Assembly (NCBI GenBank): GCA_913045275.1
Contig: CAJWPG010000002.1
Location: 1-64,000, forward strand
Source of the DNA: an uncultured Pelagibacteraceae bacterium
GTDB taxonomy: Bacteria > Pseudomonadota > Alphaproteobacteria > Pelagibacterales > Pelagibacteraceae
Length of the DNA stretch: 64,000 nucleotides
Reading direction: 5' to 3'
Shown one piece after another: positions 49,917-58,735 of the stretch; within the stretch, counting starts at the first letter, position 1; every line of letters begins with the position of its first letter. Under the pieces are notes generated by a model, which searched no databases, was not told where the DNA came from, and saw only the letters and a list, made by a program, of their open reading frames with translations. The position numbers and the translations under genes were made by a program.

Positions 49917-52914
49917 ATAGCTTCTTATTTTCTTTATCTAAAAAAACAGTATCGGAGATAGTTACGCCAATTGTTTTATTACTCATAGGCACAAACATTT
50001 TTTGGCCTTTTAATTTTTTGCCATTTTTTATCACAGCTAATGCAATTGATTTATTTAAATTTGGACTAAAATAACTAGAAGTTACATGTCCAAGCATTTC
50101 AATTGGCTTTTTATTAGTTTCGGAAACTATTTGTGCTCCTTCTTCTAAAACTTCTTTAGGATCATCCGTTAATAAACCAACTAATTGTTTTCTGTTTTCT
50201 CTGATTGTATCACTTCTGTACAAAGATCTCTTACCAATAAAATCATATTTCTTTTTACTAATTATCCAATCCATCTGTAAGTCAACTGGCGTAATAGTTC
50301 CATCTGTATCTTGGCCAGCTATAATAAATCCTTTTTCCGCTCTAAGTAAGTGCATAGTTTCAGTTCCATAAGGTGTAATGTTAAACTCTTTGCCTGCTTC
50401 ATAACATTTTTCCCAAACAGATTTTCCATATGAAGATCGAATATTAATTTCATAACTATGTTCGCCTGTAAAACTAATTTTCATAACTCTACATTTGACA
50501 TCATCAATTACTGCGTGTTTAAAAGACATATGAGGGAATTCTTTATCTGATAATTTTAAATCAGGAATTACTTTTGCAATAATTTTTTTTGAATTAGGTC
50601 CGCAAATACTTACTGTTGCATAATGATCGGTAACTGAAGTTAAATAAACATCTAGTTCTGGCCATTCTGTTTGTAAATAATCTTCTAATTTAGAAAGAAC
50701 ATTAGCTGCACCCCCAGTAGTCGTAGTCATTATGTAATGATTTTCATCTAATCTTGTAGTAACACCATCGTCATAAACCATTCCATCTTCATTTAGCATA
50801 AGACCATATCTACATTTACCAACCTCTAATTTTGACCATGCATTTGTGTAAACTCTGTTTAAAAATTCTGAAGCATCAGTCCCTTGAATATCTATTTTAC
50901 CAAGTGTTGAAGCATCTAAAATACCAGCACTTTCTCTTGCTGCTCTACTTTCTCTTTGAACAGCTTTATCCATATTTTCACCTTCTTGTGGATAATACCA
51001 AGCTCTCTTCCATTGACCTACATTTTCAAATTCAGCTTTATGTTCAACATGCCAATTGTGCATAGGAGTTTTTCTTGTGATATCAAAAAATTCTCCAACA
51101 TTTCTTCCAACAATTGCTCCAAAAGTTAATGGAGTATAAGGAGGTCTAAATGTAGTTGTTCCTAATTCATTCATTTTAATCCCAGTAGTTTCAGCAATAA
51201 TTCCAAGAGCATGCATATTTGAAAGTTTTCCTTGATCGGTACCCATACCAGTTGTTGTATATCTTTTTACGTGTTCAATTGATTTGAAACCTTCTCTTAA
51301 AGCTAATTTTACATCTTTTGCAGTTGAATCGTTTTGAAAATCTAAGAATGGTTTAGTTTTACCCAAAGGTTTGTCCGAAGGTAGTAGCCAAATATTTTTT
51401 TTATCTACTTCTTTAGAACAATTTATTTCTAAATTTTCATAGTCTGATTTATTTATATTTAAAAATTCTTTAACTAGATTATTTGAATTATTAACAACAT
51501 CATCCAAATCAAAATCACCATTGCATGAACCTATGCTTATTTGTTCAGAAGGAGATTTATCAGTTATGAAAACATTATCTTTATCTCTAAATTTCAGCTT
51601 ACCGCCTGATTGTGTGAATAAATGTACTCTTGGAGTCCAGCCTCCAGAAATACCTAAGCAATCGCATTCTTCTTTTATTTTATTTCCCTCTACTCTAGTA
51701 CCATCTTCAGATAGTTTCATTAATTCAACTGAATTAATTCTTTTATAACCATTAGTATTAACAACTGTATGATTCCAATGAATTTTTATACCTAATTTTT
51801 CAGCCTGTTTGACTATTGATGAATTGGATTTATTTCTTATATCAATTACTGAATTAATTGTAGCACCGCTACTATTTAAAGAGATAGCTGTTTCATAAGC
51901 CGTGTCATTGTTTGTAAATAATGATATTTTTTGACCACATTTGACACCATAATAATCTAAGTATTTTTTAATAGAAGATGAAAGAATAATCCCCGGTCTA
52001 TCATTATTATTAAAAATTAATGGCCTTTCCATAGATCCTGTGGCTATAATTACTTTTTTTGCTCTAATTTTCCAAAGTCTTTGACGAATTTTGTCTTTTT
52101 TTTCATTTAAAATTAAGTGGTCAGTTAAGTTTTCTCTAGCTAAAAGATAATTGTAACTATGATATGCTGCCAATGTTGTTCTAGTTTTTACAGTTAAATT
52201 TTCAAAAGAATTTAAATTTTCAATTTCTTTTCTTAACCATTCATTTGAATTTGAGTTATTTATTTTAAAACATTCATTATTTTGAAAAAGAGTAGTTCCG
52301 CCTAGGGCATTTTTATCATCTAATAGAACTGTATTTAAGTTTTTATTAGCAGCTGTTTTAGCGGCAATTATTCCAGATATCCCTCCACCAATAACTAAAA
52401 CATCACAGTGCAAATATTTATGATCATAAATATCTTTATCAGGTTCAGTAGGCGATTTGCCTAATCCTGCAGATTTTCTTATAAAGTATTCATATTTATC
52501 CCAAAAGCTAGCAGGCCACATGAATGTTTTATAGTAGAAGGCTGCAGGAATAAATGGAGAGAAAAAGTTATTTATTGCTCCAATATCAAAATTAACACTC
52601 GGCCAGCAGTTTTGACTCGAAGCTTCTAATCCTTCGTACAATTCTATTTCTGTTGCTCTAGCATTAGGTTCGGTCATAGATGTATCATTTCCAACTTGAA
52701 CAATGGCATTAGGTTCTTCAGAACCACAAGTCATTATTCCTCTTGGTCTATGATATTTGAAGCTTCTACCTATAAGATGAATATTATTTGCTAATAAAGC
52801 TGATGCTAGAGTATCACCCTTATACCCATATAAACTTTGATCATTAAATTTAAATGATATTCTATTATTTTGATCTACAAAATTTTTATTATTTATTCTT
52901 AAATCTTTAGACAT
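49909..52914 (-). CDS. soxA: sarcosine oxidase alpha subunit
   Basis: SoxA is the large subunit that holds NAD+ and the tetrahydrofolate site; the complex converts sarcosine to glycine with methylene-THF and H2O2. The N-terminal ferredoxin-like segment has GYKGDTLASALLANN and MTCGSEEPNAIV. The dinucleotide-binding motif VLVIGGGISGIIAAKTA is at about residue 174-190. The C-terminal 390 residues are a GcvT-like folate domain (HYATVSICGPNS, LRAEKGFIIAGQDTDG). Length 1001 aa is typical. Confidence 0.97.
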   Translation of the reverse strand: MSKDLRINNKNFVDQNNRISFKFNDQSLYGYKGDTLASALLANNIHLIGRSFKYHRPRGIMTCGSEEPNAIVQVGNDTSMTEPNARATEIELYEGLEASSQNCWPSVNFDIGAINNFFSPFIPAAFYYKTFMWPASFWDKYEYFIRKSAGLGKSPTEPDKDIYDHKYLHCDVLVIGGGISGIIAAKTAANKNLNTVLLDDKNALGGTTLFQNNECFKINNSNSNEWLRKEIENLNSFENLTVKTRTTLAAYHSYNYLLARENLTDHLILNEKKDKIRQRLWKIRAKKVIIATGSMERPLIFNNNDRPGIILSSSIKKYLDYYGVKCGQKISLFTNNDTAYETAISLNSSGATINSVIDIRNKSNSSIVKQAEKLGIKIHWNHTVVNTNGYKRINSVELMKLSEDGTRVEGNKIKEECDCLGISGGWTPRVHLFTQSGGKLKFRDKDNVFITDKSPSEQISIGSCNGDFDLDDVVNNSNNLVKEFLNINKSDYENLEINCSKEVDKKNIWLLPSDKPLGKTKPFLDFQNDSTAKDVKLALREGFKSIEHVKRYTTTGMGTDQGKLSNMHALGIIAETTGIKMNELGTTTFRPPYTPLTFGAIVGRNVGEFFDITRKTPMHNWHVEHKAEFENVGQWKRAWYYPQEGENMDKAVQRESRAARESAGILDASTLGKIDIQGTDASEFLNRVYTNAWSKLEVGKCRYGLMLNEDGMVYDDGVTTRLDENHYIMTTTTGGAANVLSKLEDYLQTEWPELDVYLTSVTDHYATVSICGPNSKKIIAKVIPDLKLSDKEFPHMSFKHAVIDDVKCRVMKISFTGEHSYEINIRSSYGKSVWEKCYEAGKEFNITPYGTETMHLLRAEKGFIIAGQDTDGTITPVDLQMDWIISKKKYDFIGKRSLYRSDTIRENRKQLVGLLTDDPKEVLEEGAQIVSETNKKPIEMLGHVTSSYFSPNLNKSIALAVIKNGKKLKGQKMFVPMSNKTIGVTISDTVFLDKENKKLYA

Positions 52915-52916
52915 AT

Positions 52917-53192
52917 TTATTTTACAGGAGGTTTTTCGCCCATTTTATAGACGGCTTCAATTTTATCGTTAGAAGTATCTCTAACCATATTAAACCATTT
53001 TCTACATCCATGAGCATGGTTCCATCTTTCAAATTGAACTCCTTTAATATTTTTTCTCATAAATAAAAAATCTGCCCATTGATCATCGTTTAATTCGTTT
53101 GGTTGTTTAGGTCTTACAATGTGAGCTTCTCCTCCTGCGGAAAATTCACTTTGGTCTCTTTCACCACAATATGGACAGTTAATTAAAAACAT
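52917..53192 (-). CDS. soxD: sarcosine oxidase delta subunit
   Basis: SoxD is the small zinc-binding subunit. It begins [28 protein letters not shown], with the Cys pair that binds zinc, and has the characteristic GVQFERWNHAHGCRKWFN (about residues 50-67). It is 91 aa. The gene overlaps soxB by 1 bp and lies 2 bp before soxA. Confidence 0.97.
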   Translation of the reverse strand: MFLINCPYCGERDQSEFSAGGEAHIVRPKQPNELNDDQWADFLFMRKNIKGVQFERWNHAHGCRKWFNMVRDTSNDKIEAVYKMGEKPPVK

Positions 53193-54445
53193 TAGTGAGC
53201 TACTGCAGCTGCCCCGTGTTCATCAACAAGGTTGCCATTTACAAATCTGTTAATATTATAATCTGCATTTAATTTATGTGGTTCATCATTGGCTATAGTA
53301 TGAGCAAATAAATCACCAGATCCTGGTGTTGCTTTAAATCCACCAGTTCCCCATCCACAATTAAAATACAATCCTTTAATATGAGTTTTGCTAATTATTG
53401 GACTGGCATCAGGGCAAATATCTACAATTCCTCCCCATTGTCTTAGCATTTTCATTCTGCTAAAGATAGGGTAGAGCTCTAATATAGCTTTTAGCGTTCC
53501 TTCAATAACATCATGACTTCCTCTTTGTGTATAAGAAACATAAGCATCTGTGCCGGCGCCTATAACTAGTTCTCCTTTATCTGATTGACTTATATATGCA
53601 TGAACAGCATTTGACATAACTACAGTATCTATAATTGGTTTTACTGGTTCTGAAACGAGTGCCTGTAAAGGTTTGCTCTCAAGAGGTAATTTTAAATCAA
53701 CCATATTAGCAATAACACTTGAATGACCTGCGGCAACAACACCAATTTTTTTTGTTTTTATCAATCCTTTAGTTGTTTCAATACCTTCGACTGCATCACC
53801 ACTTCTTTTTATTCCTTTAACTTCACAATTTTGAATTATATCAACACCCATGCTATCAGCTCCTCTAGCATAACCCCAAGCAACAGCATCATGACGAGCT
53901 GTACCAGCTCTTCTTTGTAGAGTACCACCTAAAACAGGATATCTAATATCGGGAGATGTATTTATTATAGGGCAAAAATTTTTTACTTCTTCAGTATTTA
54001 ACCAAACTGAATCAATTTCATTTAGTCTATTTGCGTGAGTTCTTCTTTTTAAATCTCTTACATCTTGAAGATTATGAGCTAAATTCATTACACCTCTTTG
54101 ACTAAACATTACATTGTAATTAAGCTCTTGAGACAGACCTTCCCAAATTTTTAAAGCGTGATCATATAATCCTGCGCTAGCATCCCAAAGATAGTTAGAT
54201 CTAATTATAGTAGTGTTTCTTCCAGTATTACCTCCACCAATCCAGCTTTTTTCAACAACAGCTATATTTTTCATATTATGTTTTTTAGCCATGTAATAAG
54301 CTGTTGCTAAACCATGACCACCACCACCAATAATTACTGCATCATATTCTTTTTTAGGCTCAGGATCTCTCCAAGCTCTTTTCCAATTTTCGTGATAGCT
54401 AAAAGCATTTTTTATTAGTGAAAATATAGAATATTTGTTTTTCAT
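53192..54445 (-). CDS. soxB: sarcosine oxidase beta subunit
   Basis: SoxB carries non-covalent FAD and covalent FMN and is the site of sarcosine oxidation. The FAD motif [21 protein letters not shown] is at residues 34-54, then [17 protein letters not shown]; the second half has [17 protein letters not shown] and [15 protein letters not shown]. Length is 417 aa, normal. It is the first gene of soxBDAG. The spacer before it (54446-54514) is shared with tRNA-Ser and carries a strong dyad. Confidence 0.98.
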   Translation of the reverse strand: MKNKYSIFSLIKNAFSYHENWKRAWRDPEPKKEYDAVIIGGGGHGLATAYYMAKKHNMKNIAVVEKSWIGGGNTGRNTTIIRSNYLWDASAGLYDHALKIWEGLSQELNYNVMFSQRGVMNLAHNLQDVRDLKRRTHANRLNEIDSVWLNTEEVKNFCPIINTSPDIRYPVLGGTLQRRAGTARHDAVAWGYARGADSMGVDIIQNCEVKGIKRSGDAVEGIETTKGLIKTKKIGVVAAGHSSVIANMVDLKLPLESKPLQALVSEPVKPIIDTVVMSNAVHAYISQSDKGELVIGAGTDAYVSYTQRGSHDVIEGTLKAILELYPIFSRMKMLRQWGGIVDICPDASPIISKTHIKGLYFNCGWGTGGFKATPGSGDLFAHTIANDEPHKLNADYNINRFVNGNLVDEHGAAAVAH

Positions 54446-54459
54446 ATTTGCATGAAATT

Positions 54460-54494
54460 ACTTGATTAATATTGAATATTCAATGATTTCAAGT
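54460..54494. promoter_or_regulatory. dyad-symmetric element between soxB and tRNA-Ser
   Basis: The perfect palindrome ATTGAATATTCAAT (54471-54484) is flanked by a second pair of arms, ACTTGA (54460-54465) and TCAAGT (54489-54494). It lies 15 bp upstream of the soxB start codon and 21 bp upstream of tRNA-Ser. A transcription-factor operator for the sarcosine oxidase operon is the simplest reading; an RNA hairpin in the soxB leader is an alternative. Confidence 0.5.
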
Positions 54495-54514
54495 TACACA
54501 CTACAAACATAGAA

Positions 54515-54608
54515 GGAGAGTTGGGTGAGTTTGGTTTAAACCAGCAGGTTGCTAACTTGTCGTGCGTCGAAAGATGTACCGTGGGTTCGAATCCCACACT
54601 CTCCGCCA
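54515..54608 (+). tRNA. tRNA-Ser (GCT anticodon)
   Basis: This is a class II tRNA of 94 nt with CCA encoded. Acceptor GGAGAGT pairs with ACTCTCC, the anticodon stem GCAGG/CTTGT holds loop TTGCTAA (anticodon GCT), the long variable arm is CGTGCGTCGAAAGATGTACC, and the T-arm has GGGTTCGAATCCC. Its last base is directly followed by the stop codon of the opposite-strand transglycosylase gene. Confidence 0.95.
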
Positions 54609-56831
54609 TTAGTATAAAACTTTATCTTTAAAGAAGTTATTAAGATATATTGGTTTTTGTGACAAAATGTATCTATACACATTATAGTTTTCCAATACTC
54701 TCTGAACATAGTTTCTTGTTTCTTTAAATTTAATAAGCTCAATCCAATCAACGTAATTTATTTGACCTTTTTGAGGATTTTTATTTATTTTTTTCCAAGA
54801 CTTTACTCTTTTCGGTCCAGCATTATAAGCTGCTACAGCAAAAGGATAGGACCCATCATATTCTAAAATTAATCCAGCAATATAATATGAACCTAAATTA
54901 ATATTGTATTCAGGACTTTTTGTTAATTTGGATTTTGAATAACTCAATTTAGCTTGTTTTGAAACAGTTTTAGCCGTGTAAGGCATTAATTGCATTAAAC
55001 CTTGAGCTCCAACTCTACTGTTGGCACTTGTATCAAACTCACTTTCTTGTCTAATAATTGAAAGAATCAAAGAAGATTCTGGAATTTTTCTTTTACCAAT
55101 TTTTGAAGGTGTACTTATTATTGGATAATTATATTTATTATGAAATCTTTTTTGATACGAAGCAATTTTAGAAATTTGAATAGCAAAATCAAATCTAGAT
55201 ATATCCGTAGCCAATTTAGCAGCTAAAATTTCACTTCCTTTAATTACATTGTCGTTGGCCAAATATCTCAAAATGTGTTTTGTGTACTTGCTTTTTTTTA
55301 GATCATACAAAAGATAAACTGTAGCAACAAGTTTATCTTTATAAAAATTTTCAGCATAATCTTTATCTATTTTTATTAAATCATTTAATTGAAATTTTTC
55401 TTTAGGTTTAACTTTCATATGTGATAATTGACCATAGTAAGTTGTTAAAAATTCAGATCCTATCAGGTACCACTTTTCTGATTCACCATAGTTTTTAAGT
55501 TCTTCATAAGATCTTCCTAGCCAATAAGCACCTCTAGATAAACTAATTGGATACTGAACGTTTGCGTAAAATTTTGCAAAATGATTTTTTGCTAACAAAG
55601 GATCATTAAGAAAACTCAAAGCAATCCAACCGCTCATCCATTCAGCTTCTGCAAACTCAGAACCTTCTAATAATCCGTGACGGCTTGTAAGTTTATAAGC
55701 GGTTTCATATCTTTTTTTATATATTAAGGATCTAGCTAAAATTGATCTTTCAACCCACCACTTATCAGGTCTTACCATATATTCTTTATTATTTTTTATA
55801 CTTAGTAAAATTTCTAAAGAACTATCAATTCTACCTCTTTTCCTTCTCCATTTTAATCTATCATAATTTAGACCAGGATTTTTTTTTAACTTTTTAGGTA
55901 CTCTTTTTATAGCAGTATCAACACCATAAGACTTACTCATCAATAATTGTCTAGCTGTATACAAATATTTATAATCTTTAGGCAAATATCTGAGCATACG
56001 TTTTAAATCCCAATATTTATTTTCCCAAGCCAAATAATCAGCTCTTTTAATGTAATCTTCTGTAGATAAATATTTTTTAAATTTTTTTCTAAATAATTTT
56101 AAATCACTTCTGCTTAAATCTGCTCTGATAAATCCTTTTTTTATTAAATTTACTCCTTTTTCCTTGTTTCCAAGTTTTATTAAAGTTTCACCTAAAATCA
56201 TTTCACCAAAACCACTCTTTGGTTGATTTTTATTAAACCAGCCAACTATCTCTTTAGGAGATTGATTATTTAATGATATTTTATGTTCGGCTAAATATTT
56301 AATTCTATCTAATCTAGGAAAATTATTAAATTTTTCTATAAAATGTTTATAATCTGTGAATGTAGCTTTATTTCCTAAAGTTAGTAAATGTTTCCATTCA
56401 ATAAAATTATGAATTGATTTTGCTCTTGCCTTTTTTGCAACTTTTTTTGCATCTTTCCAATTGCTTTTTTCCATAAAAGAAATTGCTTGTTTTGCATAAT
56501 TTAAATCTCTATCACTATAGTATTTAGATTTTGTTATTTTTCTTAATCTTTCCTTTTTTACGATTAAAGGCTTGTTTTTAGGGATTATTACACCATCAAT
56601 TTTCGTTATTTTTTTTTTTATTATTTTTTCTTCTTTTTTAATAATGGTTTTTTTTTTGTTACTTGGTTTTTCTTTAGGAAGAATAAAATTACTAGATATT
56701 TTTTTAACTTTATCACCTGATAGCAAATTTGGTTTTTTTTTAGGTATAATCAAATCATCAGAAAAAGCCAATCCAAAGCTTAATAGAAAGAATATTGATG
56801 CTAATATATATTTTAATGATTTAAGTAGCAT
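54609..56831 (-). CDS. slt: soluble lytic murein transglycosylase (Slt family)
   Basis: The enzyme cleaves peptidoglycan glycan strands in the periplasm, forming 1,6-anhydro-muropeptides. A signal peptide (about residues 1-25, KYILASIFFLLSFGLAFS) is followed by a low-complexity Lys/Pro region to about 90, then a helical superhelix region of tetratricopeptide-like repeats. The C-terminal GEWL domain has the catalytic Glu in RQESEFDTSANSRVGAQGLM (about 597-616) and AVAAYNAGPKRVKSW. Length 740 aa. Its stop codon touches the tRNA-Ser gene; upstream it is divergent from dapA over 39 bp. Confidence 0.93.
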   Translation of the reverse strand: MLLKSLKYILASIFFLLSFGLAFSDDLIIPKKKPNLLSGDKVKKISSNFILPKEKPSNKKKTIIKKEEKIIKKKITKIDGVIIPKNKPLIVKKERLRKITKSKYYSDRDLNYAKQAISFMEKSNWKDAKKVAKKARAKSIHNFIEWKHLLTLGNKATFTDYKHFIEKFNNFPRLDRIKYLAEHKISLNNQSPKEIVGWFNKNQPKSGFGEMILGETLIKLGNKEKGVNLIKKGFIRADLSRSDLKLFRKKFKKYLSTEDYIKRADYLAWENKYWDLKRMLRYLPKDYKYLYTARQLLMSKSYGVDTAIKRVPKKLKKNPGLNYDRLKWRRKRGRIDSSLEILLSIKNNKEYMVRPDKWWVERSILARSLIYKKRYETAYKLTSRHGLLEGSEFAEAEWMSGWIALSFLNDPLLAKNHFAKFYANVQYPISLSRGAYWLGRSYEELKNYGESEKWYLIGSEFLTTYYGQLSHMKVKPKEKFQLNDLIKIDKDYAENFYKDKLVATVYLLYDLKKSKYTKHILRYLANDNVIKGSEILAAKLATDISRFDFAIQISKIASYQKRFHNKYNYPIISTPSKIGKRKIPESSLILSIIRQESEFDTSANSRVGAQGLMQLMPYTAKTVSKQAKLSYSKSKLTKSPEYNINLGSYYIAGLILEYDGSYPFAVAAYNAGPKRVKSWKKINKNPQKGQINYVDWIELIKFKETRNYVQRVLENYNVYRYILSQKPIYLNNFFKDKVLY

Positions 56832-56870
56832 TTTTTTTTAAATAAACGACAACTTATGTTATAAATATTT

Positions 56871-57758
56871 ATGTTTAAAGGTTCAAATGTTGCTTTAGTA
56901 ACACCTTTCAAGGATAGTAAACTTGATGCAGAAACTTATATAAAGCTTATTAATTTTCATCTAGAAAATGGCACTAATGGTCTCGTGCCAGCAGGAACGA
57001 CCGGAGAATCTCCAACCTTATCACATAAAGAACATGAAAAAGTAATTGAGTTATGTATTAATGAAGCTAAGGGAAGAATACCCGTTATAGCTGGCACAGG
57101 TTCTAATTCCACAGACGAGGCTGTTTCATTAACTAAACATGCTGAAAAAGCTGGAGCTGATGGGGTATTAATTGTTACCCCATATTATAACAAGCCTACC
57201 CAAGAAGGTTTGTATCAACATTATAAAACTATAAATGATAATACAAATCTTCCTATTATAATTTATAATATTCCAGGTAGATGTGTAATTGATATGTCAG
57301 TTGACACTATGGCAAGGTTATTCGAACTTAAAAATATTACTGGTGTTAAAGATGCTACTGGTGACTTGAATAGACTTGACCAAACGATAAAAAAGTTAGG
57401 TCCTGAATTTATACAGCTCACTGGTGAAGATGGACTTGCATTTGAATTTAATAAAAGAGGCGGTGTAGGAATCATTTCAGTTACAGCAAATATTGCACCT
57501 AAATTATGCTCAGATATGCAAAAATTCTCTAAGTCTAATAGTGACAATATAATAAAAGAAGCTGAAAGAATTGATACTTTACTTCAACCTGTTCATAAGG
57601 CATTATTTATTGAAAGTAATCCATCTCCAGTTAAATATGCAGCAAAATTACTTGGATTGTGCGATGATGCTGTAAGGTTGCCATTAGTTAAAATTATGGA
57701 TGAAACAAAATTGAAAGTGAAAAATTCTCTTGTTTCTGCAAAATTATTAAATGAATAA
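56871..57758 (+). CDS. dapA: 4-hydroxy-tetrahydrodipicolinate synthase
   Basis: DapA condenses pyruvate and aspartate semialdehyde in lysine and meso-diaminopimelate synthesis. [13 protein letters not shown] (residues 39-51), the Tyr in IIYNIPGRC (Tyr132) and the Schiff-base Lys160 in GVKDATGDL are all present; 295 aa is normal. It overlaps smpB by 8 bp. Confidence 0.98.
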   Translation: MFKGSNVALVTPFKDSKLDAETYIKLINFHLENGTNGLVPAGTTGESPTLSHKEHEKVIELCINEAKGRIPVIAGTGSNSTDEAVSLTKHAEKAGADGVLIVTPYYNKPTQEGLYQHYKTINDNTNLPIIIYNIPGRCVIDMSVDTMARLFELKNITGVKDATGDLNRLDQTIKKLGPEFIQLTGEDGLAFEFNKRGGVGIISVTANIAPKLCSDMQKFSKSNSDNIIKEAERIDTLLQPVHKALFIESNPSPVKYAAKLLGLCDDAVRLPLVKIMDETKLKVKNSLVSAKLLNE

Positions 57759-58221
57759 AAAACCCACCGGTGGTTTAAAAATTATTACTATCAATAGAAA
57801 AGCTTCTTTTAATTATTTTTTTAAAGATATAATCGAAGCAGGTATTGTTTTAAGAGGATCTGAAATTAAATCTGTTAGATCTGGAAAGATCAATATCGCT
57901 GAATCTTATGCAGTTGAAAAAAATGGAGAAATTTTTTTAGTTAATTCACATATACCATTATACAAACAAGCAAGTTATTCAAATCACAATCCTTATTCCG
58001 AGAGAAAATTATTATTTAAAAAAAAAGAAATTCATAAGTTAGTAGGCAAAATAAACGAAGATGGTTTTTCATTAATTCCAACAAAAATGTATTTTAAGAA
58101 AGGCAAGGCTAAAATAGAAATAGCTGTTGCTAAAGGTAAAAAACAATATGATAAACGTCATTCAAAAAAAACAAAAGATTGGAATCGTGAAAAAGCAAGA
58201 TATTTTAGGAAATCAAGTTAA
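57751..58221 (+). CDS. smpB: SsrA-binding protein SmpB
   Basis: SmpB delivers tmRNA to stalled ribosomes. [31 protein letters not shown] (about residues 23-53) and the C-terminal basic tail [24 protein letters not shown] are diagnostic. At 156 aa it is normal. No tmRNA gene is seen in this window. The C-terminal codons overlap the start of folK. Confidence 0.97.
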   Translation: MNKKPTGGLKIITINRKASFNYFFKDIIEAGIVLRGSEIKSVRSGKINIAESYAVEKNGEIFLVNSHIPLYKQASYSNHNPYSERKLLFKKKEIHKLVGKINEDGFSLIPTKMYFKKGKAKIEIAVAKGKKQYDKRHSKKTKDWNREKARYFRKSS

Positions 58222-58714
58222 TTATGCTTATTTAGCCCTAGGATCAAACTTGGGTAAAAAAATAAAAAACCTTGAATGTGCTAAATATAATTTGTCTAAA
58301 ATTGGTGTTAACATTATTAAAATTTCTCGTTTTTATTGCACTAAATCTTGGCCTAATTCGAAATTTCCTGAATTTATAAATGCAGTTTTATTAGTGAAAA
58401 CAAAATTATTATTACATGAATTATTTAAACAAATTAAATTAATTGAAAAATCACTTGGAAGATCAAAAGTTCCAAAAAATTATCCAAGAATATGCGATAT
58501 AGACATAATTGATTTTAATGGCGAATGTATATTTACTAAATTTAACCATCAAAAAATTGAAGTTCCCCATATAAATATGCATAAAAGGAACTTTGTTTTA
58601 TTGCCCTTATATGAGTTAAACCAAAATTGGTTTCATCCAAAGATCAAAAAAAATATAGTAAAATTACTTTCATCTTTGCCCAGTAATGATTTAAAAAGCA
58701 TTAAATTTAGTTAA
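58148..58714 (+). CDS. folK: 2-amino-4-hydroxy-6-hydroxymethyldihydropteridine pyrophosphokinase
   Basis: HPPK transfers pyrophosphate from ATP to the pterin in folate synthesis. The N-terminal [16 protein letters not shown], the [13 protein letters not shown] metal-binding motif and [19 protein letters not shown] are present. The 5' end is uncertain. The track uses TTG 58127; I prefer ATG 58148, giving 188 aa and about 20 extra residues before the conserved start. No ATG, GTG or TTG lies near the homologous start at about 58215, so the gene overlaps smpB by 74 bp or uses a rare start codon. Only 21 bp separate it from rsh, where rpoZ is often found. Confidence 0.88.
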   Translation: MINVIQKKQKIGIVKKQDILGNQVNYAYLALGSNLGKKIKNLECAKYNLSKIGVNIIKISRFYCTKSWPNSKFPEFINAVLLVKTKLLLHELFKQIKLIEKSLGRSKVPKNYPRICDIDIIDFNGECIFTKFNHQKIEVPHINMHKRNFVLLPLYELNQNWFHPKIKKNIVKLLSSLPSNDLKSIKFS

Positions 58715-58728
58715 TTTAATGATATAAT
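58701..58728 (+). promoter_or_regulatory. candidate promoter giving a leaderless rsh transcript
   Basis: A consensus TATAAT (58723-58728) lies 7 bp before the rsh ATG; the -35 (TTAAAT 58701-58706, spacing 16) is weak. If active, transcription would start at or next to the A of the start codon. AT-rich DNA makes chance matches common. Confidence 0.3.
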
Positions 58729-58735
58729 ACATTCA

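Noticed and set aside
54536-54751. 71-aa minus-strand ORF containing GGECGIRTHGTSFDARQVSNLL
   Set aside because: It is the complement of tRNA-Ser, a common spurious protein.
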